Origin: Cornus controversa
Lineage: Eukaryota; Streptophyta; Magnoliopsida; Cornales; Cornaceae
DNA length: 64,000 nucleotides
Assembly (NCBI GenBank): GCA_026545225.1
Contig: CM048847.1
Location: forward strand, 6,014,001-6,078,000
Direction of reading: 5' to 3'
Part shown: positions 48,856 through 60,835 of the stretch, in pieces
How positions within the stretch are numbered: the stretch's first letter is position 1
Layout: every line of letters starts with the position of its first letter
The notes under the pieces: generated by a model
The model's input: the letters and a program-made list of their open reading frames with translations, nothing else
Told to the model about the DNA's origin: nothing
Database searches by the model: none
Position numbers and translations under genes: made by a program

Positions 48856-50171
48856 AACCGACTATCAACTTATCCTTTACTTAACCATCATATTCAACCT
48901 ATGATACAACTTCTCAATTCTTTTCACGTAATCCCAATATCTTATTTTCAGACATAAAAATCATCGAATGTTCATTGACTCCAGGAATTTTGTCATTTCT
49001 GAGTCCACATTCGACCATATCAATAATCACCCGTTAGACACACCCTGTCTTGAATCCCGGTATTACAATACCACCTATTATCTTAGTCATTTGGCTAAAT
49101 CCCATCCTCAATAATCGTGCAATCAATGCAAAAAAATTTTTAAATCAACAAACTATCTTTTTGGAATCTCTAAGTTAATTCATACCCTATTTCCATCAAC
49201 TCTAGACTTGTGTTTTTGAAGTCCATTTTCACGTGTCTATTTCGACATCACAATCCACTAAACTCCAAACCTCCACCTAGGTTTTTCCAATACTCAGAGT
49301 GTAGGATTTCTAAACAGTGACTACATATCACTATTGACCACATGATGCATAATGCAACACTAATGCTAATGCACAATCACAAGAGTCATATATTTCACAT
49401 AACACATAACGCATAACATGTTAAATCAAATAAGTACGTAGGATGTATGATATGACATGTAATGCATCTTAACAACTCAATATCCTAGCCGTCAGGCTAA
49501 CACTAGATAACTACCCTTGACCACGCATAGTCCCAGCACATCCTCTGCCTGAGCAAACGTGATAACACGACCCAGATTTCCCTAGTATACTGACACATAC
49601 TAGAATTGAACATCAAGAGTGGTTTATACCAACCTACTCTCATCCACTATAGTCATTGGTAAACACCTACCAATCTATCCATATCTCATAAGCCCCTAAG
49701 TATTTGTAAGGACTCAAACACTCGCAACATCCCTTGCGTTATCTCTTCAATACTCACTAGCAAGAATTAATCGCCAAGTCAAGGATCTAACTCAACCAAC
49801 TTTGGGAGTTTTACCAACTGAATTTAATTTCATACCAACACTTTGATCCTTCATTAGGATTGCTCAAACTAAGCAAATCATTCAACTATCGTCTATAGGC
49901 AATCAAACCTATTGTCTAGACAACTACCAATCTCTACATATCTCTGAATCAACATGTGATTTGACCCTCCATCCTTAGGTATTCGATCCTATGACTTTGA
50001 TACCCTAGGTTTTCAAACCTAATACTTTAACAGTAATCCAAAAATCCTCAAATCCTCAACCTTTACACGTCGCCCCTAGGTATTCCAACCTAGTGCTCTG
50101 ATACAATTCTGGTATCAGGTACATAATCCAACCTTCTCAACCATACACGCGATATGTCCGTTCCCCATCAT
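48856..50171 (-). other. LTR-5 element interior, piece 4
   Basis: 48900-49290 is a diverged copy of 40410-40790. Near 49930-50130, leader-like fragments recur (CTAGGTATTCCAACCTAGTGCTCTGATAC). No ORF or domain recognised. Confidence 0.5.
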
Positions 50172-50471
50172 CCCAAGGTATTCTAACCTAGAGCTCTAAT
50201 ACCATTCTGTCATGCCCCAGAACCCGGACTATCGGGACTCCATCAGACTGACCCAAATCCCGAGTTGCGAACCCATTCACTCAACCCCGTGAAAGACCTT
50301 AACCTCACTCATGCGACAATATCAAGCTCTGATACCATTTTGTCACGCCCGAAACTCAGATCGCTGGGACTCCCCCGAATTGACCCAAATCCTGAGTGTG
50401 AACCCGTTCACTCAACCCCGTGAATGACCTTAACCACACCCAAGCGATAGTATCAAGCTCTAATACCATTC
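50172..50471 (-). repeat. Two tandem ~132-bp modules: LTR end plus primer site plus leader
   Basis: TGTCATGCCCC at 50208 and TGTCACGCCC at 50341 each look like an LTR-end edge and are each preceded on plus by a primer-site complement (GCTCTAATACCA or GCTCTGATACCA). A third primer-site relic lies at 50460-50471 next to the LTR-4 insertion. Between them are matching leader segments (AACCCCGTGAA...GACCTTAACC). Confidence 0.8.
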
Positions 50472-50833
50472 TATCATGTCCCGATTTCTGACTCCTGAAA
50501 ACCAAGGGTAACCTGTCCATTAACTCCAATGAACCCACCTTTTCTCCTTAATTATCGCAGAAGCTTAAATATAACCTTGCATATAGATATACATCATTTA
50601 ACCTTAATCAACCACCATAGGCCCCAAACCATGCCTCGGTTGTATAGCCAACTAGTTGTGGCCTACATATTTTCACACATACGAACCTGTGTGACCATAA
50701 ATTGAGGCTAAAATCTACCCCATTGGATAGAGGATTTAAAAACACTCAATTTCAAAAAAACTAGCACTCAAATTCGATCTAAAACAAAGAAATTACATCC
50801 GTTTGAAGTTTAGATGCAAATGGAGCTACCCAC

Positions 50834-50950
50834 GTTTCCTTCGGTCAGCTGATGGGTAGTTTTGGTTGATCGAAAGAGGACTTTCAGTCGACTGAAACCT
50901 GTTCCCAGCTATTCTAACTATCAGGATCACCCACTTTCGGTCGACCGATG
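50834..50950 (-). repeat. Palindrome array, GTCGAC type
   Basis: TTTCAGTCGACTGAAA (50882-50897) is a perfect 16-bp palindrome; TTTCGGTCGACCGATG (50935-50950), TTTTGGTTGATCGAAA and TTCGGTCAGCTGATGG are variants. Confidence 0.8.
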
Positions 50951-51617
50951 CAGAGGGCACTCGTCCAAAAATGCCTCCAAACCTGATTTTTCAATCCCGA
51001 AACACTACACCACCATACCAAATCATGATCAAACTTAAAATATGATCAAAACTACATAAAATCAATGAATTTGGGTCTCAGAGAATCAAAAATCCATGAA
51101 CCCCTCAAGTTTGCTTCAAAGCTACTTTATCTTTGATATCAAAATAACCATAATTGATCTATAGTATTCATAGTATGGTAAGAATGCACAATTCTAATCT
51201 CCAACACTCATTCTCTCAATATCATACATAAAAACATAAAAATTCCATCATTCATTCCATTCCCACAATGTGATACATAATGGGAGTTCAAACCACATCC
51301 TTCCATTCATACACCAATAGTCACATGTAACCAATATATAGTCATTACATATGAACTAAAACATACCAATCATACTTAAAACATAAATGCAATGTTTCCC
51401 ATCTAGTTCACATTCCACAAGCCAGCATGGATAGCTACCATTACATGGTTTAAACATAAACCTTCAAAATTTATCCAAATAACCACCATGCTGCAATTAA
51501 ATTCCAAAACCTCCACAAGTGACTATGAAGTCCCTTTTTCATCCAATCTTGGTGCACAACCTGAAAAATGTTGGGGGAGCGGGGTGAGCACCACTGCGGC
51601 TCAGTTGAGATACCCCA

Positions 51618-54600
51618 TGTCACGCCCTAATTTTTGACACCTGGTTGAGAGTGAGGGAAATGGGGGTGAACGGTGAATCTAATCAAAACAACCATTTTGA
51701 AAAAATCTAACATCCAACCCAATTATCTTAACTGCGGAAGCAACTCAATATGCATATAATTAAGTGAATATGCAAACTAACCATGGTCTTCATTTTTGAA
51801 ATCATTTAGAACAATTTTAAAATAAAAGTGATTTTTGGCCCCGTGAATAGTAACTTTTCGTAAAAAGTTCCAGAAAATTTTTTGGACCATTGTCTTATCC
51901 TACTATAGTCCCAAGAATCTTAAAAACATAATTTAGACCTTTTGAAGAGGTCTGAAACTGTGATTTCTCATCACCGGGCAGTAGCTAAAAAGCTATAGTA
52001 ACTCCAAAATGAACAGTGCACTGTGATAGGCGTTGAATGTTACGCATTCTAGCCTCTTAACTTATGTATTTTATTCTCTTAGTGATAGATTATTTTATTA
52101 TTTTACTTCATTTTAGTGTTTTCTGTATTTTCAGGACCTTAATGATTATTTCAGTTAAAACCAAGCTTTTGGGCTTTTAAAGAAGACATCCAAGATGGTT
52201 AGATGAAGCCTACATCAAGGAGATTCATTCAACCATTTATTTCAACTCAAATCAGCCCAAGGAAGAGATCCAAGAGAATTACAGCTGCTTAAGAAGGTTT
52301 CGGGCCTGAAGCCCAAATCAGCGCATAATACAGTCTTAATCCCATTTTGGAAAATGGACCAGAAGTCTTATTTCTAAGCCTCAAATCGACATAATTTTTT
52401 ACAAGGTTGAACGAAATTTGATTCTGCAATCTTTTTTATTTCACGAAAATTCTGTAAATCGGACTTCTAGTGGGTCAAAAGTTGGGCCGAAGTCAGCAGG
52501 AAAAACCCACTTGATTAGTGCTGCGGGAAACCATAATTTATTCCTAATTGGATTAGGACTTTGGTGTATTCACTTGGGGAATGAAGTGAAGAATAAGAGG
52601 CTGGAGTTGAGGGAGATAATAGAGAGATTGGAGAGTCTGAGAGCGCTGAGAAGAGAACAGAAACATATCTGCAGAGCCATTGCAGAACGAAGTCATACGC
52701 ATAATTCATGAAGATGATGCCTTCTTCCTCAACAGTTGAAGCTTCTTCTTCTACCATGAGCGGCTAGTTCATCCACTAGGGTTTTGATGTAGCCCTAACA
52801 AAGCATCAATGGTTTGATTGTTTTAATTATTGGGGACCTTTATATACATGCATAGATTGTGTAATTTAGAGGATTTTTATTATAGGATTGAGCAATAAAA
52901 GTCTTATAAATTCAGTTTTAATGATTTCTTATCTTGTCATAGATATTTAGTTGTTATTATTGAACTCAATCTCTTTTATTTTCTGTGATCATGAGAGCGA
53001 TTATTACACAATGGTAATCACTTAATATATTGGTAGGAGCTTTAATGGATTATGCCTAGAGAAGATGAACCATACTGCACCCTAGATTAGAGTAATTAGG
53101 CAGATGGCCCTTGCCAATCAAAGATAGTCCATGGCTTAGCCTTAATCATATGTTATCTTCTTGATGGATGAAGGTGAGCTTGTAGCCACCGACACCACTT
53201 ATGCATGATGTAATTCCCCTATAGTTGATTCAATTGACCATTGATCGTGGAGTTAGTGGTGAAGTCAAACACCCTAGATTTTTCTCTTATTATCTTCACT
53301 ATCTATTTACCTTTGATTTATTTTATTTTATCTTTTTAATTAATTAGTTTAAAAATCAGATTCTTTTCTTAAATTTAATTATAATTAATTTAGTATTCCA
53401 ACTCATCAGACCATAATCCCTGAGGTACGATACCCCTTTCGATAGCCCTATTCTACAAGGAATTGGTTCTATTGCGAAGTGTGAAAATTTTTAATTGATA
53501 TACTTTTTGAGTCACACTCACACACGAATCACACTGCTAGAGTGCAATCTGTGCAGCAATCTAAAAAAATTCGTAGAAAATTCATTTCAACTCGGAATGA
53601 GGCAAACTAAAATTCTATAGAAACTAGACTAAACTTAGAAGAAGCTTGAGCTAACCTTAATGGCTAGATGTTAGCCAAATAAAACAGTTTTGACAATCAA
53701 TTTGGTGCCCAACAGAAATTGTAAAATCTGGTGGCAGAACATTCACGGATTTTTCTAAAATTCTGTAGTTGTCCAAACTTCACCAAATTAAATATGGCAA
53801 CACTAGACATCTAGGGGAAGATGTGGTAAAAATTACAGATTATTTGGAGTTGTGTAGACCCCTCAAAAAAATTCGCCAAAATTCGGACAGAATGTATTCA
53901 TTTGACCGGTAATACTTTCATCTCCAAAACAAAATCTTACACCCAACAGTCCAAGGATCTACAAATGGTACATCTCCATACACATACCCTAATTCACACA
54001 TTTATATCACCATAATCTCACAAATTCCCATACGTTTCTATTGAAAGCATACAAATCATTTCATATGTCATCCACACCTTAAATTCAAAATTGACACTTC
54101 TGGGCACGTGTCCCCCCTAATGGCTATACAATTATGTTCAAAGTCTTCCATACATGTCCAACGTGGATTATACATATGAAATTCAAATATAAATATGTTG
54201 TCCAACTTTAAGAATAACATTTCCCGAAAGAGTCCATATGCCACAAAACGGCATGGACATCTACATACATATCAAAAGATCCAAAAGTCCAAAAGAAACT
54301 CAATAAGGTCTATTGAGCTAATCATGGCTCGTCTTCCATTGATGCCTTATCTGGAAAAAAAAAGTTGTATATAGGGGGTGAGCACCACTGTGGCTTAGTA
54401 GGAATGATCCACCCAACTCCACTCTAACTCAGGCGGCCATGCATGGATGCATATGAAATCATTAAAATCTATATGACAATTATCCATACTTTTTACCCAT
54501 AAACAATTACATTTTATAAATCATGTGTGATGCTTCACATTCCAATGTATACATACATGAAGCAAAATGAGTAAGTCACAATTAAAATATATACTCACGC

Positions 54601-55873
54601 CACATAAGTCCGAAAATCAATTCAATGGGGACTAGCTTATCAAACCACCTCATAGTAAGGGTCTCTTCGGCACCCAAACTCTACTTACGCTTCTCGGTTC
54701 ACTATTCCGACGGATACGCCATCCGCTTGGCCAAGTCTTCGGTCTTTCACCCTAGGGGTCATCCCCTTATCTTAATTTTCAATGTTGTCACACCCCAAAA
54801 ACCTCGCTTTTCATATAGTGCACATAATCACATCAATGCACTCAATCAACACAATGCAATGCATTTTATCAAATCAATGCATTTTTTTTCACTTCAAAAT
54901 TTTCACAATGTCATCACACTCACATCATAGAAATCATCATGCTTATGCATTTTTCAAGAAAGTCATATCTTTCATGCATAAATCTACAAACACCCACATT
55001 TTCATGTTTTCACCAAATGAACACATTTTTAACAATTAGCATATATAGTCTCAATATCACATATACAACACATATGAGCCCTAACTAGCATGTTAGACCT
55101 ATACATGTGCATAAATCATATTTATATATATATACACATACATATACATAAAACCCTAAACTCAAAAAATCTCAACTTATCTTTCATGTCACAAATATGT
55201 GACATATAGAATCAAAGTAAAGATGAGTCTAGCACCCCCTACCTCAATTCCCAAGCTTTGAATCCCTCTTTTGAAAATCCCAGCCGTTCCAACTTTATGA
55301 AACACGGACTTTGATCGGTTCAAACCGAAGCCCTCAATGCCCTCTACACACTTTTCTTCTTCGGAATCTTACAAATCACGCCCCAAGTGACCTAAAATCT
55401 AGAGAGAAGGGATAGAGATGAAGTGGTGACTTTTGGAGAGAGATTGAGATCTGTAAATATGAAATATCCCAGACCTTGGGATATTTATTTCACTCCTAGG
55501 GGCGTCAAAAAACCGTTTTGCCCCTAGGCCACTTAACATACCCTCCCGACCTTCGAATAAATTCTCAAAAATTCCGTTGGACTCGAAATCACTTCCTTAA
55601 CACTCTAAAAATTTTATTTAAGCCATTTCACAAAAAAAATATTTTTGAAATTTTTTTTAAATTTTCGGGCCCACTTAAGTCGCATCCCGAGCCCTGGTTT
55701 GACCAAAAAGTCAAACTTTTTCAAAAGTTTCCAAAACTTCCCAAAACCATATTCCAACCTTCTAAACATGTTCCCCACATTCAAAACATGTTAAATATTA
55801 TTTAAAATGAATTTAAAGCAATAAATGATGAAAAATTCAAAAAAAATAGCCAAAATTGGGCAGGGTCTCTACA
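51618..55873 (-). mobile_element. Solo LTR-1, minus strand, with an LTR-3 inside
   Basis: On minus TGTAGAGACCC (55873) to ...GGGCGTGACA (51618), perfect target duplication CCCCA (51613-51617, 55874-55878). About 2743 bp without the nested LTR-3. The 54620-54780 block matches LTR-1A. Where other copies have palindromes, after the anchor GTGAATAGTAA (51844-51854), this one has AACTTTT-CGTA-AAAAGTT (51852-51869). Confidence 0.9.
52024..53531 (+). mobile_element. Solo LTR-3 (Athila-like, 1508 bp)
   Basis: TGATAGGCGTTGAATG to ...CACACGAATCA with perfect target duplication CACTG (52019-52023, 53532-53536). Diverged relative of the 1522-bp LTR at 3880-5401: same start pattern, GTTAGTGGTGAAGTCAA near 53250, similar length. 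Fifth and innermost nesting level. Confidence 0.88.
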
Positions 55874-58088
55874 CCCCAACCCCATCTAAGTGCCAACTTG
55901 ACACCGACCTATATGAATGCAAGTCATAGCATCCCTATCGGCTACATGACATATGCTAGAGCAATTACACATACATATCATATTCAACACATGAGCAACA
56001 TTCTCAAATGAATACTTTCAAGCAATGCATGTTTACACACACACAAATGGTTCTTGATTTTTCAAAACTCTAACAAAAACACATGGGTGGGCATACTCTG
56101 AAGCTCCACGTCACATTTTTAAAGAAAAACCCTCTTTGGGATGTTTTATCAAACACCATGTATGCAACATGTTCATGGATGATGTCAACACCACAAGTAT
56201 CACCAAATAATGAAATTTAGCATACATTTACATGGCTCTACACTTTGGCATCAAATTACATGCTCAAAAAACACTAAATCATGCTTTTCACATAGCATTT
56301 ATCACAAACCTCATATATGTCATACATATATCAACTTTATAACATGTAATATATAAATCACCTCTTTAACATGCAATCATATAACAAGTGCATAAGAAGA
56401 GGGAAACCCAACCTCCTAACTTTACCTAGCATGTTAACCCCCCAAGAAACACACAATTCAACCTATAGAATTGACACTTAGGGAAGAAAAGATACCCCTA
56501 CCTCAAATCCAAGCTTGGTTGTTGAAGACCCAATTTCCACCAAGATTCAAACTCCTCCAACGATAACTTTCCACCAATCAAATCGAAGAGGAGAGTGAGG
56601 GGAGCAACTTTAATTCTTTGCTCCACCCTCAAATCTCACTTCTAGGCCCTCAAAACTTAGAGAGGATGTGAGAAGAGAAACTTGTATAGAGAGAGTGTGA
56701 GATCTGACCAAGAGAGAGAAAGATGCCTCAAAAAATCTAATTTTTCTCTCTTACTACACGCACATATCATATATATATAATTCATATATTCCACTTTGTA
56801 ACTAAACCCTCAATCTCTCCTCTTTTTGCTCCTTGTTATGGTCACTTTGCATCTAATTGCAAACCATCATTTCCTCTCTTTCCAAAACTTCACTTTTGCC
56901 CTTAAACTTACACCCACACCCCTACGCCACTCTCAAGTGTCCGTAGTTACCTCCCAATTTACCCGGATCCATTCCGATCCCAAACCCGTAATCGAAAACA
57001 TGAAAAGGATTATTTATCCACTAAGCATGTCATTAAGTGACTAATCATGCTTAAAAGTTGCGGACCCATAATTATAATTCAAAAAAATTTTTGGGTCGTC
57101 ACATTATCACACCCCGATTCTTGAGTCCTAGAAACTGAGGGGTGACTGGATTGTCACTCCACAATTTGAATAAATCAAACCCTGACTATCCATCTCAAAT
57201 ACATAATATAACATGCAAAATAACAACTAGAGGAATTATCTAACATAAATGTCTAATCCATTTAATCCATAATAAATCATCTATATTACCTTCTGGACAA
57301 AATATAAATTCTACGTAAATTCAATCACTATCTCTTCAACCAGTACAATCAGTTCCCAAGCTAACTCCGTATCCTCAGCAACACCTGCAAGCATCTAAGG
57401 GGGGCGGTGGGTGGGTGGGTGAGCTCAAAGCCTAACAAGGTATGCTGAACATACAATCACTACTGTAGCAAGTCAATTCCCACATTTTCTTAAAATATAT
57501 AAGCTAATGCATCTTGATAAAAATTATGCTCCAACCATTATATAGAAATCACTAACTCATACTGCCATTTTAGCTCATAATTACCCACAACCTAGCAGCC
57601 ATGCATGAAATGTACACGAAATCTCCCCCAATATCTATATGTCATGCCTCAATAAAATTTTAACTCAAAATAATGAAGTTTTGAAATCACGTGTGATATG
57701 TCATGTTTCAATATATGGCAATTAAGTGAAATCACAATTCACAAGTAAACCAGTTTATAAGGAATTCACATTTCACATATAAACTCACAGCTCAAGATTT
57801 TGACAACTCTCATCAACTACATAACATAATCAAGTTGATGCATATCATCCTCAATTTAACATAATTTATCGAATTACATTCATAAACCACCATCATTCAT
57901 ATGCATATACAATTTCTAACTAGATATATGCAACATACATTCATTTACAGATTATAGTGTAAAACGAACATTAAATTATCATGCTTTCACATCTAACATA
58001 TATTTATATAAACATAAATATTTACCTCACATATATATGCATTCAGCATACCAATAAATACCAATAATACACACACACACACACACAA

Positions 58089-58124
<36 letters not shown>

Positions 58125-59635
58125 GCCACACAAGTGAAATAACATAAAATTACGTAAATCAACGACGTAATAACATATGTACGTAGGACAAAGAGGCAAG
58201 AATTAACTTACCTTAGGTTTATTATCCGAAAATACTGTCCATTGCCTTCTGAAATTTAAGTCCATAGGACGCCCAAATTGAAGTCTAAAGTATCAAGCCC
58301 ACTGTTATAGTTCAAACCAATTCATTTTTGCTAACTTTAACTCTTGGGCATATCCACATTCTAAGCCCAAACAAAATTCCACCATTCGTCTCAACCCATT
58401 TTGAATCCAAACATCAAGCCCAATTACCAATTGAAGACCAATGTTATACACCTTCAGCCCAACCTCATATTAATATAATCCATGTTATATTCAATCATAA
58501 CTAAATCCAATCCATGGCAGCCCACTGCCATAGCAAAAACTAAACAATGAACACCTCAATCCACATTACTACACCCACTGTAAATTCACTTGGCCCAAGT
58601 CCAAGCTTCAGCCAAGTTTGATCACCACTAGCCCAACTGAACCTCCACCTTCCTTGACGAACAGCCCTCCAACTTCATGAGCATACCGGCTACACCATCA
58701 TTTATGGAGGATCAACCAAAGTTCATCACAAACCCACCAAAACTGTAGGCAACTACTTCTACCCCGAAGCACCAGCAGCAAACCAAACAAGCCACCATCT
58801 TCAGCCTCAATCGAAACAAAGGAAACCCAATTTTGAAGCGGCCATCGTAACAAAAATAGCAATCAATGTCCACCAACCAAATTGGTCGAAGCACAACCGC
58901 CATAGCTACACCCGAGATCATCCAAATAAGCCATTTTCAACCACCACACAGCCAAGTCAAACAACCATAATAGGTTACCAAAACAACTATGAAAACCCAG
59001 CTCTACCGCTAGAAAACCACCACCAGCCCTATACTCCAATCATCTCATCCAGCCACGAACTGAGACCACCATAGTCCAGACCCACCATTGGACATCACCA
59101 CCCCCACGACAACCACTGTCGTGAGCTTCACCACACACCACTGTCACCTGCTGAACCAGCCAAGAGGCCACCATTTGAAACCCAATGGAGCTCAACCCAA
59201 AACCACTATGGTGTGCATCTCCAACCACCCTCAGCCTAATCAACAAGGCTCAATCGTGTATCCACCACCTAACCCACATGGAAGGACCCAACCGAGAGAG
59301 ACAACCACAACCATCACCATGATCGGACCACCGACATAGACCCACATGCTGGAACTCATCACAAACCAACTCAGTTCAACATTCCTCATGCAGTCCGTAC
59401 ACCCACTGCCGTGGCCGCCTTCAAGCCCACCTCCGGCCACCACCATTGAAGCCTAGTCGAGCCTCTCTCTCTCTCTCTAATTCTCTCACGGTTTCCTTTT
59501 CTCTCTGTATTAGTTCCCTTTCTTTCTCCCCCCCCCTTTTTTTTTCTATTTTCTCCTCTTCTCAGCCAACCAAATGGTCTCTCTTCTTATTCACTTTCCT
59601 TTACTATGATATATTACTCACTCCCAGTCACATGT

Positions 59636-59664
<29 letters not shown>

Positions 59665-59666
<2 letters not shown>

Positions 59667-60582
59667 CAATTTAACGGTTAAAAGTGATTAAAAACTAATT
59701 TTGTAATCTAAAATGTCTTTTGTTATCTACAGTCTAAAATCATTTTATCTAACAATCACAAATGCGATTGCATGATAGTGCCATAGGCACATATATACAC
59801 TAGTATATACATATAGTATCTCAATTTTTTTTATAGTGATCGATATATTTTCTTAAGCTCCTGTTCTGAGTGGCTTTTAAAACAATTACTTTTGTCTTTT
59901 AGAACTAAAAAGTCAATTTTGGGACTGTTTGCTTTATCTCTCTCTCTAACTCCGTCTTCCTCACTTTCTACACAACCCTTGTCTCTCGACAAGAAAATGA
60001 GGTCAATGGAATCTACGGTCACACAGTTGTGTGTACAATACGCAATGAGTTCAATCAATACGAGTCCCATCCTTGTTCTAATCAATACAATATGTTGTTT
60101 TCTCTCTCTCTAGGATTCACTCCTTCATCGACCATGGTGAGAGTAGAGAGAGAAAGAGCTTCATCACACAAATGGGTTTTTCTGCAGAGAAGCATTTGAG
60201 GTATAATTACACTGTAACGTGATATCTGTATACCATTGTGGACCGGTTAGTATCACATGCTCAGACCCTCTTGTTATGCTCATGGGTGTTTATGTATTTG
60301 TGAATTGTATATTATTTGATGGGTTTATAATTCTTTTGAAGCATTGATTACTTCTGATTTATGGTTAATGAGGTTAATGTATACGTGTGTAGTATAGTAT
60401 ATGATAGGTTAATTCATACAATGGGTCTAAGATTTATTTTGAAGCAAGGATTAGTTTTGATTTGTGGTTAATGAGAATTAATGAGAATAATAATGGGTGT
60501 CTATGTATGTGTCTGTTGTAATGTTGTCTAAAATCACGAGTGCGGGTAAATGATAGTGCCGTAGGCACAGGTATACACTAGT
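59665..60582 (+). mobile_element. Helitron-like insert, possibly two in tandem
   Basis: Absent from the 3' LTR-5 copy, where the (TA)n at about 34500 runs straight into GTAATGCTATACAATACATG. The insert ends with the hairpin GTGCC-GTA-GGCAC (60556-60568), then CTAGT ten bases later (60578-60582), the Helitron 3' signature (hairpin plus CTRRT). A second such end, GTGCC-ATA-GGCAC and CTAGT, lies at 59778-59804. The insert starts TCC at 59665; TCTC at about 59818 could start the second unit. No Rep/helicase, so non-autonomous. The flanking bases do not clearly show the A/T target. Confidence 0.55.
60114..60200 (+). other. Possible captured host exon in the Helitron-like insert
   Basis: A TCTCTCTCTCTAG acceptor ends at 60113, a GAG/GTATAATT donor at 60200, and ACCATGGTG (ATG at 60134) lies between; the frame from it closes at a TGA (60197) after 21 codons. 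It looks like a 5' exon with a start codon, but I cannot name a source gene. Confidence 0.25.
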
Positions 60583-60618
60583 ATTTATAATACTACACAA
60601 TACATATATCCCACATAT

Positions 60619-60662
<44 letters not shown>

Positions 60663-60835
60663 TCCTCCGTCCATATAATAATCCCACATACAAATACTTT
60701 CTCTATCTCTCTCTCTCTATATAAATCCATATATATATATATATATATATATATATTCTCACGTCCTTCCAAAATTAATTAATTCAGAAAAAGAAAATCT
60801 GTCCAAAAATAATCCGGACATTACAATTATGATGC

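Larger units (their letters stand above)
50477..57103 (-). mobile_element. LTR-4, solo, inserted at the LTR-5 primer-site junction
   Basis: On minus TGTGACGACCC (57103) to ...CGGGACA (50477). TATCA flanks it at 50472-50476 and 57105-57109, with one unexplained T at 57104. Related in layout to LTR-1: an anchor GAAATTACATC...TGAAGTTT precedes a palindrome array (50834-50950). The piece 55874-57103 continues the LTR; 56400-56760 resembles an LTR promoter/leader zone. Short ORFs here are not supported. It contains the solo LTR-1 at 51618-55873. Confidence 0.75.
16195..60835 (-). mobile_element. LTR-5 element, non-coding interior, heavily nested
   Basis: Its 3' LTR lies at 16195-34931 and its 5' LTR at 57105-60835, both minus. 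Outer flanks ATTGT (16190-16194) and ATTAT (60836-60840) are a plausible 5-bp duplication with one change. The polypurine tract at 34932-34949 and relic primer sites at 50172-50471 lie where expected. Interior pieces (34932-35744, 39928-41526, 44372-46214, 48856-50476) show tandem repeats but no gag or pol, so it is a large non-autonomous element. The GAGGAC...GGAGGGGAG stretch before its 3' LTR resembles the pol-end/tract region of chromovirus-type Ty3/gypsy elements. Confidence 0.75.
57105..60835 (-). repeat. LTR-5, 5' copy, with a ~0.9-kb insert
   Basis: Minus TGTAATGTCCGG (60835) to ...CGGGGTGTGATA (57105). It holds the uninterrupted site CTACGTAAATTCAATCACTA at about 57312 that corresponds to the ATCAC target of the 16419-32252 element. 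Differs from the 3' copy by an insert at about 59663-60582 and by many substitutions, so the element is old. Contains (CA)n 58070-58086, (TA)n 58089-58126 and 60624-60659. Confidence 0.8.

Noticed and set aside
52418..52711. 97-residue ORF
   Set aside because: Lies inside the solo LTR-3; the related LTR at 3880-5401 has no matching frame.
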